Shown here one piece after another: positions 1 to 4,240 of a stretch of 10,620 nucleotides of DNA (the stretch's first letter is position 1; each line of letters starts with the position of its first letter). The notes beneath the pieces were generated by a model. The model was not told where the DNA came from, did no database searches, and saw only the letters and a list, made by a program, of their open reading frames with translations. The stretch covers positions 1 to 10,620 of the forward strand of contig CAAFFR010000036.1 in the NCBI GenBank assembly GCA_900762245.1, in the 5' to 3' direction. The translations under genes were made by a program, and so were the position numbers. The stretch comes from an uncultured Oscillospiraceae bacterium (lineage in GTDB: Bacteria > Bacillota_A > Clostridia > Oscillospirales > Oscillospiraceae).

Positions 1-327
1 GAGCATGTTCATGCGCATTCCCATTCCCATGAGCATCCTCATACCCATGACCACCCGCATGAACAGGGCCATGAACATCATCACCATCATCACGATCATG
101 AGCATCATCATGAGCATACCCATGCACCTATGGACGAGCTTTTGGCTCTGATGAAGTACATGGTTGGCCACAATGCTGCCCACGCCAAGGAACTGGCAGA
201 TCTGGCTGTGAAGCTGGATGAAGCCGGCAGCCATGCTTCCTACCACAAGGTCATGGATGCTGTTGCCTGCTTCGATCAGGGTAATGGTATGCTGGCCGAG
301 GTTCTGAAGGAACTGGGCGAAGCATAA
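1..327 (+). CDS. His-rich metal-binding protein, 5' end outside window
   Basis: The reading frame is open from the first base, so the start codon lies upstream; 108 residues are visible. The first 41 visible residues contain 23 histidines, mostly as alternating x-H pairs (HSH, HEH, HTH) with one run of six His at visible residues 26-31. The remaining ~65 residues are a non-repetitive, Ala/Leu/Glu-rich helical domain (starting around MDELLALMKYMV, ending LKELGEA) with further His at positions such as VGHNAAHAKE. There is no signal peptide in the visible part. His-rich tails of this kind bind nickel, cobalt or zinc and occur in storage proteins and chaperones such as HypB, SlyD and Hpn; metal storage or buffering in the cytosol is inferred. 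The FmdE-family gene follows 49 bases later, probably in the same transcript. The ATG at position 130 is internal and not the true start. Confidence 0.8.
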   Translation, partial: EHVHAHSHSHEHPHTHDHPHEQGHEHHHHHHDHEHHHEHTHAPMDELLALMKYMVGHNAAHAKELADLAVKLDEAGSHASYHKVMDAVACFDQGNGMLAEVLKELGEA

Positions 328-376
328 TTTGGGTATATAATGGCACCCATTCTGACTGTAGGGGAGAATTTTTGAT

Positions 377-898
377 ATGACTGCGTGGGAAAAGTGTGTG
401 GCCTTCCACGGTCACGAATGCGGTGGTTTGACTATTGGTTACAAGGCCGCGCTATATGCCATCGAACTGCTTGATTTGGAATTCTCGGATGATGAGCAGG
501 TGGTGTGCATTTCCGAGAACGATGCTTGTGGCGTGGATGCCATTCAGGTTTTGCTGGGCTGCAGTGTGGGTAAGGGAAACCTTCTGTTCCATATGCGGGG
601 TAAGCAGGCATTCTCCTTCTACAACCGCAAGCATAACAAGTCCGTCCGTCTGGTGCTGAAGCCCAAGCCCCTGGGTATGACCCGTGAGGAATCCTTTGCT
701 TACTATCAAATCTGCGAGCCAAAGGATATGTTCGATGTGAAGGAAGCAACGATTCAGTTGCCGGAAAAGGCACGGCTGTTCGATTCCTATACCTGCGAGT
801 GCTGTGGAGAAAGCACCGGAGCCAACTGGATTCGTCTGGCAGGCGGCAGGAAACTCTGCCTCGACTGCTACGAAACCTACGATAGATTCAACGTATAA
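377..898 (+). CDS. FmdE-family protein with C-terminal zinc ribbon
   Basis: 173 residues. The FmdE domain (named for a gene in the methanogen formylmethanofuran dehydrogenase operon) is recognised by FHGHECGGL at residues 10-18 and by ENDACGVDAIQVLLGC at 47-62, followed by GKGN and GKQAF; the His/Cys/Asp residues of these motifs form a metal site in the family. The C-terminus carries a CxxC pair at C140/C143 and another at C161/C164, a zinc-ribbon typical of the longer FmdE proteins. In bacteria that lack methanogenesis the family has no settled role; it often sits beside metal transport genes, and a metal-binding or metal-delivery role is inferred here from the His-rich gene upstream. The start is supported by GGGGAG at 361-366, ten bases before the ATG. 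A perfect bidirectional terminator follows immediately. Confidence 0.88.
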   Translation: MTAWEKCVAFHGHECGGLTIGYKAALYAIELLDLEFSDDEQVVCISENDACGVDAIQVLLGCSVGKGNLLFHMRGKQAFSFYNRKHNKSVRLVLKPKPLGMTREESFAYYQICEPKDMFDVKEATIQLPEKARLFDSYTCECCGESTGANWIRLAGGRKLCLDCYETYDRFNV

Positions 899-900
899 AA

Positions 901-941
901 AATCACCGTACTTCTCATCATGAAGTACGGTGATTCTTTTT
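901..941. terminator. Bidirectional intrinsic terminator
   Basis: A perfect 14-bp stem (901-914 with 922-935) has a 7-base loop. It is followed on plus by CTTTTT and on minus by TTTTTT, so it can end both the FmdE-family transcript and a minus-strand transcript arriving from 1035. The stem contains CACCGTAC/GTACGGTG, a motif that recurs, exact or variant, in several hairpins of this window. Confidence 0.9.
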
Positions 942-1035
942 ACATTTTGTCCAGTATTTCTTCCGCAAACTCGTCCAGGTCTTCGGGAACACCCTGTTTC
1001 AGAATGCCGCATTTGGGGCAGGAAAGGACAGTCAT
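940..1035 (-). CDS. Possible 31-residue zinc-finger-like protein or gene remnant
   Basis: On the minus strand an ATG at 1035 opens a 31-residue frame, starting MTVLSCPKCGIL and ending DEFAEEILDKM, with a CPKC knuckle and an acidic, helix-like C-terminus. The bidirectional terminator lies directly after its stop codon, and an extended -10 element (TGCTATAAT) lies 54 bases upstream of its start. There is no good ribosome binding site. A six-codon ORF (MKANEN, stop overlapping the ATG as TGATGA) precedes it; in that frame the upstream codons read KCCTMKANEN, so one missing base could join a CC motif to the CPKC motif. It may therefore be a frameshifted remnant of a larger Cys-rich protein. I do not recognise the family. 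Confidence 0.35.
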   Translation of the reverse strand: MTVLSCPKCGILKQGVPEDLDEFAEEILDKM

Positions 1036-1088
1036 CAGTTTTCGTTGGCCTTCATGGTGCAGCACTTGTTTCTAATGATTTTGTATGG

Positions 1089-1097
1089 ATTATAGCA
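1089..1097 (-). promoter_or_regulatory. Possible extended -10 promoter, minus strand
   Basis: Minus strand TGCTATAAT matches the extended -10 consensus TGnTATAAT. There is no good -35; TTTTCT lies 17 bases upstream but is the T-run of the short-RNA terminator. It could drive the small minus-strand ORF independently of the operator-promoter further upstream. Confidence 0.35.
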
Positions 1098-1108
1098 CAC
1101 AACCAGGG

Positions 1109-1149
1109 AAAAGAAAAGTACCGCACTCGCTCCCCAGTGAGTACGGCAC
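1109..1149 (-). terminator. Intrinsic terminator of short RNA A
   Basis: The minus-strand stem pairs 1149-1137 with 1130-1118: 12 of 13 positions pair, counting two G-U, around a TGGGGA loop. TTTTCTTTT follows. On plus the same region has three poor positions (two A-C mismatches and a G-U) and a weaker tail. Confidence 0.7.
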
Positions 1150-1194
1150 GTTTCTTAATAGGATTGGGAAATCACTTTTAGACACTTTTATTAC
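1109..1194 (-). ncRNA. Candidate metal-regulated short RNA A (or attenuated leader)
   Basis: The RNA would start about six bases past the -10 at 1206-1201 and end after the terminator hairpin (minus 1149-1118) with TTTTCTTTT, giving about 86 nucleotides. No ORF with a ribosome binding site is visible. The sequence before the hairpin aligns with the minus-strand transcript of the second module (3200-3118) in several blocks: AATAAAAGTGT, AAAAGTGA, CCAATCCT, TAAG and CCGTAC. Within the stem two positions are G-U pairs on the minus-strand RNA but A-C mismatches on plus, which argues that the minus strand is the functional transcript. It could act as an sRNA or as an attenuator for the small ORF downstream. 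Confidence 0.5.
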
Positions 1195-1200
1195 GCCCAT

Positions 1201-1244
1201 ATTATATCAGGCAAAGATTGCCTGTAGAAGCCCCCTGGGGGGAT
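1201..1244 (-). promoter_or_regulatory. Minus-strand promoter with CsoR/RcnR-type operator (module A)
   Basis: On the minus strand the operator ATCCCCCCAGGGGGC (complement of 1230-1244) abuts -35 TTCTAC (1229-1224). A 17-bp spacer and a perfect -10 TATAAT (1206-1201) follow. The spacer contains a 7-bp inverted repeat (1208-1214 with 1218-1224). The geometry is that of the five plus-strand operator-promoters. It would drive short RNA A and, by readthrough, the small ORF at 1035-940. Confidence 0.72.
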
Positions 1245-1264
1245 AGAATTTGCATCACTATCTT

Positions 1265-1287
1265 ATCCCCCTGGGGGGATAGGGGGG
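1265..1287 (-). promoter_or_regulatory. Distal operator, left arm of module A
   Basis: ATCCCCCTGGGGGGAT at 1265-1280 is a full C-tract/G-tract dyad, followed by a further G6 half-site at 1282-1287. Read on minus it lies 36 bp upstream of the proximal operator, the same spacing as in the right arm. It has no -35/-10 of its own that I can see, so it is probably an auxiliary repressor site. Confidence 0.65.
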
Positions 1288-1398
1288 ATGAAAAAAGTGC
1301 ATTTCAGTAAAATACACAAAAATATAAAAGAAATCAGCTTTATCTGAGGCCTTTATTGGATGGCAGTTGAATGATATTTGTAAAAGTTATACAAAAAC

Positions 1399-1415
1399 AA
1401 CCCCAGCAGGGGGAT
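1399..1415 (+). promoter_or_regulatory. Distal operator, right arm of module A
   Basis: AACCCCAGCAGGGGGAT is an imperfect dyad; its start is 37 bp upstream of the start of the proximal operator at 1436. The equivalent site in module B (3406) is identical except for one base (A to G). Confidence 0.65.
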
Positions 1416-1435
1416 AGCCAAAACAAAGATGCCGC

Positions 1436-1478
1436 ATCCCCCCAGGGGGCTTGTAAACAAATAGCAGTGGTCTAAAAT
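1436..1478 (+). promoter_or_regulatory. Plus-strand promoter with CsoR/RcnR-type operator (module A)
   Basis: Operator ATCCCCCCAGGGGGC (1436-1450) abuts -35 TTGTAA (1451-1456), then a 16-bp spacer and -10 TAAAAT (1473-1478). This is the only one of the seven with 16 instead of 17. It drives the membrane-protein pair starting at 1531; the leader of about 47 bases contains only a small dyad (AACACA/TGTGTT at 1491-1504) and no terminator. Confidence 0.8.
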
Positions 1479-1530
1479 ACACATATGAGAAACACAAATG
1501 TGTTCCCCAAATAGAAAGGAGAAATCTATT

Positions 1531-1893
1531 ATGGCATGTTTTTTAGTTCCCGCTGCTGAAGCAGTCGCGACAACCGTTGCAACCAAGGTTATGAAAAAGA
1601 CTGCGGACACGGAAGAAAAGATCTCTTTTACCCGCAAGCTGAAGTGGCTGTCCAATCTTCTTTGGGGTGGCTGTGCATTGCTGTGCTACGAGCATCTCTG
1701 GCACGGCGAGGTCGTTCCCTTCTTCCCGTTCCTCACCGCTATGAATGACCCGGAGGAAACAGCAGTCATGCTCTCCGAAATGGCATCTGTCGGCGGCACC
1801 ATGGCCGTCTGGCTGACGGTAATCTGGATCGGTATGTGTGTGGTTGCGGATAGCATCGTAAAGCGTCCTGCCATCGGTCAGGTTCAGGTATAA
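1531..1893 (+). CDS. Small membrane protein with EHxxHGE motif, function unknown
   Basis: 120 residues from the ATG at 1531, chosen because AAAGGAG (1515-1521) sits nine bases upstream; the longer frame from 1498 would begin upstream of that site. The N-terminus (MACFLVPAAEAVATTVATKV) is hydrophobic and Ala-rich but is followed by a charged stretch (22-38). Membrane segments are likely at about 40-55 and 91-109. Between them lies YEHLWHGEVVPFFPF (residues 53-67), in which H55, H58 and E60 could coordinate a metal. The pair formed with the next gene, and the tandem operators in front, suggest a two-subunit inner-membrane component of the metal response, perhaps a transporter or sensor. I do not recognise an established family, so no function is assigned. 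Confidence 0.8.
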   Translation: MACFLVPAAEAVATTVATKVMKKTADTEEKISFTRKLKWLSNLLWGGCALLCYEHLWHGEVVPFFPFLTAMNDPEETAVMLSEMASVGGTMAVWLTVIWIGMCVVADSIVKRPAIGQVQV

Positions 1894-1905
1894 GGAGGGA
1901 TTTGT

Positions 1906-2220
1906 ATGACATTACTGACTTGCCTGTTTGCTGCCATCATCTGCACCATCCTCTGGTACAAGGGTGCTCCTAAGAATGAGATGAAGCTGCATGTTCTGTG
2001 CTACCTGTACTGGGGCGCAGCACTGATGTGGATGATCGATGCAGTATTTGAGTACATGGAACTGGGCGCAGACTTCTTCTGTCCGGCTATTGAAGATATG
2101 ATCAATGATACCTACCTGGGCCTGTCTGTGGTTGCATTGGGTCTGATCATCTGGCTGGTCTACCTGCTGGTGAAGGATCCCAAGGGTGTTGTCAAGGCAT
2201 CCCTGATCAAGAAAAAGTAA
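1906..2220 (+). CDS. Small three-helix membrane protein, function unknown
   Basis: 104 residues. GGAGGG overlaps the stop codon of the upstream gene and lies eight bases from the ATG, so the two genes are one translational unit. Hydrophobic segments lie at about 2-18 (LLTCLFAAIICTILWY), 29-46 (HVLCYLYWGAALMWMIDA) and 70-88 (LGLSVVALGLIIWLVYLL). The C-terminus is lysine-rich (SLIKKK) and probably cytosolic. The loop between helices 2 and 3 is acidic (EYMELGADFF, IEDMIND) with one Cys. The size, spacing and partner gene suggest the two proteins form a complex. No family is recognised. A hairpin follows its stop codon. Confidence 0.8.
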   Translation: MTLLTCLFAAIICTILWYKGAPKNEMKLHVLCYLYWGAALMWMIDAVFEYMELGADFFCPAIEDMINDTYLGLSVVALGLIIWLVYLLVKDPKGVVKASLIKKK

Positions 2221-2229
2221 GAAAAGACC

Positions 2230-2264
2230 ATCAGCGGCTCCAAGCAGGGAGCCGCTGATTTTAT
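2230..2264 (+). terminator. Hairpin between membrane pair and methyltransferase gene
   Basis: A perfect 12-bp stem (2230-2241 with 2248-2259), loop AAGCAG, is followed by only TTTTA, after which the methyltransferase ribosome binding site AGGAGG begins at 2265. With so short a T-run it is probably a partial terminator that lowers expression of the next gene. No separate promoter for that gene is visible. Confidence 0.65.
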
Positions 2265-2276
2265 AGGAGGATCATC

Positions 2277-3119
2277 ATGTTTCTGACATTGGAAGAATGC
2301 AGCAGCGCATGGAAAGCGGCAGGCCAGCACGGCAGCAAGGAGGATCGAATTGCACGGAATGCACGATGGATCTCTTTTTATAATTATGCAGCAAATGCCC
2401 AGGCTGGAGATATAAACGGACCGGATGCGCACAGTATACAGATCGCCCAGATCCTGAAAGAAGCAGATGTGTTTTGCAAAGGGTCGTCGCTACTGGATGT
2501 AGGATGTGGAACCGGCGGTTATAGCCTTGCTTTTTCTCAGCTGGGAGCCAGTGTGACTGCACTGGATATGGAAGCTGCCACGCTGGATGTATTAAGGCAG
2601 CGGGCACAAGCCAACAACTGCGATATTCAGACGGTACAAGCAATGTGGGAGGAATATGAGCCGGAAGCGTCGTTCGACACGGTATTCAGTTCCATGTGTC
2701 CGGCGATTTGTGATTACGAGGAACTTCTCCGTTTTGAGTCCATGGCAAAGGACTACTGCTGCCTGATTGCCGTGACCCGTGGCTCCTATGACCTGCACCG
2801 GAAGAGGCTGATGAAGGAGCTGGATGTTCGTCCGTCAGGCGGTATGACCACGGAAGCACTATGGTATTTCAATATGCTGTATCTGATGGGCCGTCAGCCG
2901 GAAGTCCGGCATTTCACCCGGCATTTTGAATACCAGCAGCCGATCGAATCTGCAGTTGAACGGAATAAGGTCTATTTTGAGATATTCGGTTTGTCTCCGC
3001 AGGAATCAGAGCCAAAGCTGCGCAGGTACTTCGAAGGAAATGTGCAGGATGGCTTGATCCGTGATGAAAGCCACATTAACACAGCACTGATCTGGTGGAA
3101 AGTGCCTCCGAAGCCATAA
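2277..3119 (+). CDS. Class I SAM-dependent methyltransferase, substrate unknown
   Basis: 280 residues. Motif I of the Rossmann-type methyltransferase fold is LLDVGCGTG at residues 72-80, with the expected hydrophobic lead-in; VTALDMEA (93-100) supplies the acidic residue D97 that usually binds the SAM ribose. FDTVFSSMCPAICDYEEL (133-150) occupies the motif IV region. The N-terminal ~60 residues form an extra helical segment and the C-terminal ~100 residues are specific to this subgroup, so the substrate cannot be read off. GGAGG lies six bases before the ATG. The gene follows the two membrane proteins by a hairpin that leaves no room for another promoter, so it probably belongs to their operon. 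Methylation of a metallophore, cofactor or thiol linked to metal handling is possible but is inference. Confidence 0.85.
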   Translation: MFLTLEECSSAWKAAGQHGSKEDRIARNARWISFYNYAANAQAGDINGPDAHSIQIAQILKEADVFCKGSSLLDVGCGTGGYSLAFSQLGASVTALDMEAATLDVLRQRAQANNCDIQTVQAMWEEYEPEASFDTVFSSMCPAICDYEELLRFESMAKDYCCLIAVTRGSYDLHRKRLMKELDVRPSGGMTTEALWYFNMLYLMGRQPEVRHFTRHFEYQQPIESAVERNKVYFEIFGLSPQESEPKLRRYFEGNVQDGLIRDESHINTALIWWKVPPKP

Positions 3120-3156
3120 AAAGAAAACACCGTACATGCAGGGCGGCATGTACGGT
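3118..3156 (-). terminator. Intrinsic terminator of short RNA B (shared with methyltransferase gene)
   Basis: A perfect 11-bp stem ACCGTACATGC / GCATGTACGGT has a 6-base loop. The minus-strand tail GTTTTCTTTTT is strong; the plus-strand tail ACTTCCTT is weak. It therefore works best for the minus-strand RNA and only partly for the methyltransferase transcript. Confidence 0.75.
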
Positions 3157-3200
3157 ACTTCCTTAGAAGGATTGGTCACTTTTTGATACACTTTATTTTC
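3118..3200 (-). ncRNA. Candidate metal-regulated short RNA B
   Basis: The transcript would start about seven bases past the -10 at 3212-3207 on the minus strand and end at the hairpin 3156-3129 plus GTTTTCTTTTT, giving about 80 nucleotides. It shares with RNA A the blocks AATAAAGTGT, AAAAGTGA, CCAATCCT, TAAG and CCGTAC. No gene lies beyond it in this orientation: it runs into the 3' end of the convergent methyltransferase gene and ends at its stop codon. That makes a free-standing short RNA more likely than a leader. An open minus-strand frame runs through the same DNA, but it has no ribosome binding site and would cross the terminator. Confidence 0.5.
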
Positions 3201-3206
3201 AAGTAG

Positions 3207-3250
3207 ATTTTATCAAAAAACACAAACCTATGGAAGCCCCCTGGGGGGAT
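3207..3250 (-). promoter_or_regulatory. Minus-strand promoter with CsoR/RcnR-type operator (module B)
   Basis: On minus, operator ATCCCCCCAGGGGGC (complement of 3236-3250) abuts -35 TTCCAT (3235-3230). A 17-bp spacer and -10 TAAAAT (3212-3207) follow. The region also contains a 9-bp inverted repeat TTTTTGATA/TATCAAAAA (3180-3188 with 3211-3219). Confidence 0.72.
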
Positions 3251-3279
3251 AGAGATTTCAGGGTGCACTCTGCTCTGGA

Positions 3280-3294
3280 GGGGGGATACGGGGG
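3280..3294 (-). promoter_or_regulatory. Degenerate distal operator, left arm of module B
   Basis: GGGGGGATACGGGGG keeps the two G-tracts of the equivalent site in module A, but the C-tract half has decayed to CTCTGGA. On minus its C6 tract begins 37 bp upstream of that of the proximal operator. Confidence 0.5.
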
Positions 3295-3405
3295 TGTAAA
3301 AATACTACTTTCGTCAATTGCTACAAAGATGCAGGTACGAAAAACGGATACAACGGGAAATGATCTGTATTTTTCATAAATTATTTGTGAAAACCGCATA
3401 AAAAT

Positions 3406-3422
3406 AACCCCGGCAGGGGGAT
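3406..3422 (+). promoter_or_regulatory. Distal operator, right arm of module B
   Basis: AACCCCGGCAGGGGGAT differs by one base from the module A copy, and starts exactly 37 bp before the proximal operator at 3443, as in module A. Confidence 0.65.
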
Positions 3423-3442
3423 GCTGCCCGCAAAAGCTTCAT

Positions 3443-3486
3443 ATCCCCCCAGGGGGCTTCCGTCGCCGCTTGTCCTGTGGTAGTAT
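3443..3486 (+). promoter_or_regulatory. Plus-strand promoter with CsoR/RcnR-type operator (module B)
   Basis: Operator ATCCCCCCAGGGGGC (3443-3457) abuts -35 TTCCGT (3458-3463), then a 17-bp spacer and -10 TAGTAT (3481-3486). It drives the HMA-like gene at 3586 through a leader that contains a terminator. Confidence 0.8.
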
Positions 3487-3518
3487 TGTGCCATCGGTTA
3501 ATACGCCCAATCCAAAAA

Positions 3519-3562
3519 AGAAAATGCCACACTATTTGGGGAAGTAGTGTGGTGTTTTTCTT
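3519..3562 (+). terminator. Terminator hairpin in leader of HMA-like gene
   Basis: The stem pairs 3521-3534 (AAAATGCCACACTA) with 3545-3558 (TAGTGTGGTGTTTT), including two G-U pairs, around a 10-base loop, and ends in TTTTTCTT. It lies about 30 bases after the predicted transcription start and before the ribosome binding site at 3574. The leader carries CCCAATCC before the hairpin, a block also found in short RNAs A and B. It is an attenuator, or it ends a ~70-nucleotide RNA. Confidence 0.65.
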
Positions 3563-3585
3563 GGAAAGCACAAGGAGGAATTACA

Positions 3586-3807
3586 ATGCCCTACACATTT
3601 TCTGTTATCTATATGGCCTGCCAAACCTGCCAGTCGAAGATACACTGTGATGAGTGCGAAGCCCGGCTGGAGGAAGCTATGATGCGACTGAACGGTGTCC
3701 GTGGTGCATCCTTTCAAATGGCAAGAAAGGAACTGCTGATTGATGCGGAGCAAAGCGAAGACGATCTGCTGGATGCACTGGAGGATCTGGGGATTTTTAC
3801 AAACTAA
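3586..3807 (+). CDS. Small HMA-like heavy-metal-binding protein with two CxxC motifs
   Basis: 73 residues; AAGGAGG at 3572-3578 fixes the ATG at 3586, and the longer frame from 3547 starts inside the leader terminator. The protein resembles the beta-alpha-beta-beta-alpha-beta heavy-metal-associated fold: a strand (YTFSVIYM), a metal loop, a helix (ARLEEAMMRLNGV), strands around RGASFQMA and KELLIDAE, and a final helix DDLLDALEDLGI. The usual single GMxCxxC loop is replaced by CQTC at residues 12-15 and HCDEC at 20-24, so five potential ligands lie together. No signal peptide or membrane segment is seen. HMA proteins usually carry Cu(I) or soft metals between partners. The extra Cys pair and the surrounding regulon leave the metal open. 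The next operator-promoter overlaps the region just after its stop codon. Confidence 0.8.
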   Translation: MPYTFSVIYMACQTCQSKIHCDECEARLEEAMMRLNGVRGASFQMARKELLIDAEQSEDDLLDALEDLGIFTN

Positions 3808-3808
3808 T

Positions 3809-3852
3809 ATCCCCCACCGGGGCTTCCGGGATTGCCTCCGCAGTGCTATGAT
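3809..3852 (+). promoter_or_regulatory. Promoter with variant CsoR/RcnR-type operator
   Basis: ATCCCCCACCGGGGC (3809-3823) is the same length as the consensus with a shifted centre. It abuts -35 TTCCGG (3824-3829), then a 17-bp spacer and -10 TATGAT (3847-3852). It lies one base past the HMA-like stop codon and serves the 81-residue gene. Confidence 0.72.
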
Positions 3853-3893
3853 ATATACGCTCTCCATCAACAAGAGCGATTGCCACCGTTGGG

Positions 3894-3926
3894 AAGCACC
3901 GTACCATTGCCGGGTACGGTGCTTTT
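3894..3926 (+). terminator. Terminator hairpin in leader of 81-residue gene
   Basis: A perfect 12-bp stem AAGCACCGTACC / GGTACGGTGCTT (3894-3905 with 3913-3924) is followed by TTC. It falls between the promoter (-10 at 3847) and the ribosome binding site at 3941, about 35 bases after the predicted start of transcription. The T-run after the stem is short, so termination may be partial; an attenuator or a ~68-nucleotide RNA is possible. Confidence 0.6.
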
Positions 3927-3953
3927 CAATCCAATCTCTGAAGGGAGAATGCC

Positions 3954-4199
3954 ATGAGTAAGTTTCAGCCAATCGACACAGAGAAAGAATGCAGGGTCTA
4001 TTTCTTCTTTCTTACGAAAGCATACAAGCCTTTTGTCACTTATTATAATCGTCCACAGCACTTAAAAGATCGTGATTTGGAGATAGAGGCGGCCCATAAT
4101 GCAGATGCACTTCTAAAGCTGTTTGGCTTGAAAAAACTTGTGCGGTTCAGCATTGTCCGGACGCAGGATTCAATCAACCGTCTGGAACAACGGCTGTGA
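3954..4199 (+). CDS. Small protein of unknown function (81 residues)
   Basis: 81 residues from an ATG preceded by AAGGGAG (3941-3947). The sequence has an aromatic N-terminal half (CRVYFFFLTKAYKPFVTYY, residues 13-31), then a charged helical stretch (LKDRDLEIEAAHNADALLKLFG) and a basic C-terminus ending NRLEQRL. There is no signal peptide, clear membrane helix, CxxC or His cluster. The aromatic stretch is too interrupted by Lys and Pro to be a confident membrane segment. It has its own operator-promoter and leader terminator, so it is likely a genuine regulon member. I do not recognise the family and assign no function. No terminator is seen between it and the next promoter at 4241. Confidence 0.7.
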   Translation: MSKFQPIDTEKECRVYFFFLTKAYKPFVTYYNRPQHLKDRDLEIEAAHNADALLKLFGLKKLVRFSIVRTQDSINRLEQRL

Positions 4200-4240
4200 C
4201 CGGAACCCATTTGAGAAACTGAGGATTTTCGCAGATTTAC

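Larger units (their letters stand above)
1201..1478. repeat. Divergent promoter module A, duplicated at 3207-3486
   Basis: This region and 3207-3486 share the same order of parts: minus -10/-35, proximal operator, distal operator with an extra G-tract followed by TGaAAAAA-like sequence, about 105-110 bp of AT-rich DNA, plus distal operator, plus proximal operator, plus -35/-10. The right arms are nearly colinear: both read ATTTGT(A/G)AAA ... AAAA(C/T)AACCCC(A/G)GCAGGGGGAT, and both then have exactly 37 bp from the start of the distal to the start of the proximal operator. This is a duplication of a regulatory region, not of a gene. Confidence 0.75.

Noticed and set aside
1..129. Short CAT-containing repeats as a CRISPR or tandem repeat array
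   Set aside because: The pattern is the His-codon composition of a coding frame (alternating CAT/CAC), with no spacer-repeat periodicity.
930..1181. 83-codon plus-strand frame after the FmdE-family terminator
   Set aside because: It begins inside the terminator, lacks a ribosome binding site, and overlaps the minus-strand signals; the sequence looks non-coding on plus.
1237..1287. G-quadruplex formed by the three G6 runs
   Set aside because: The runs are separated by 30 and 3 bases and a fourth compact run is missing; the tracts are accounted for as operator halves.
3006..3191. 61-codon minus-strand frame through the short RNA B region
   Set aside because: It has no ribosome binding site, would start near the RNA 5' end and would have to pass through a strong intrinsic terminator into the methyltransferase gene.
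3740..3961. Plus-strand frame overlapping the end of the HMA-like gene and the next promoter
   Set aside because: It runs through an operator, a promoter and a hairpin, and has no ribosome binding site.
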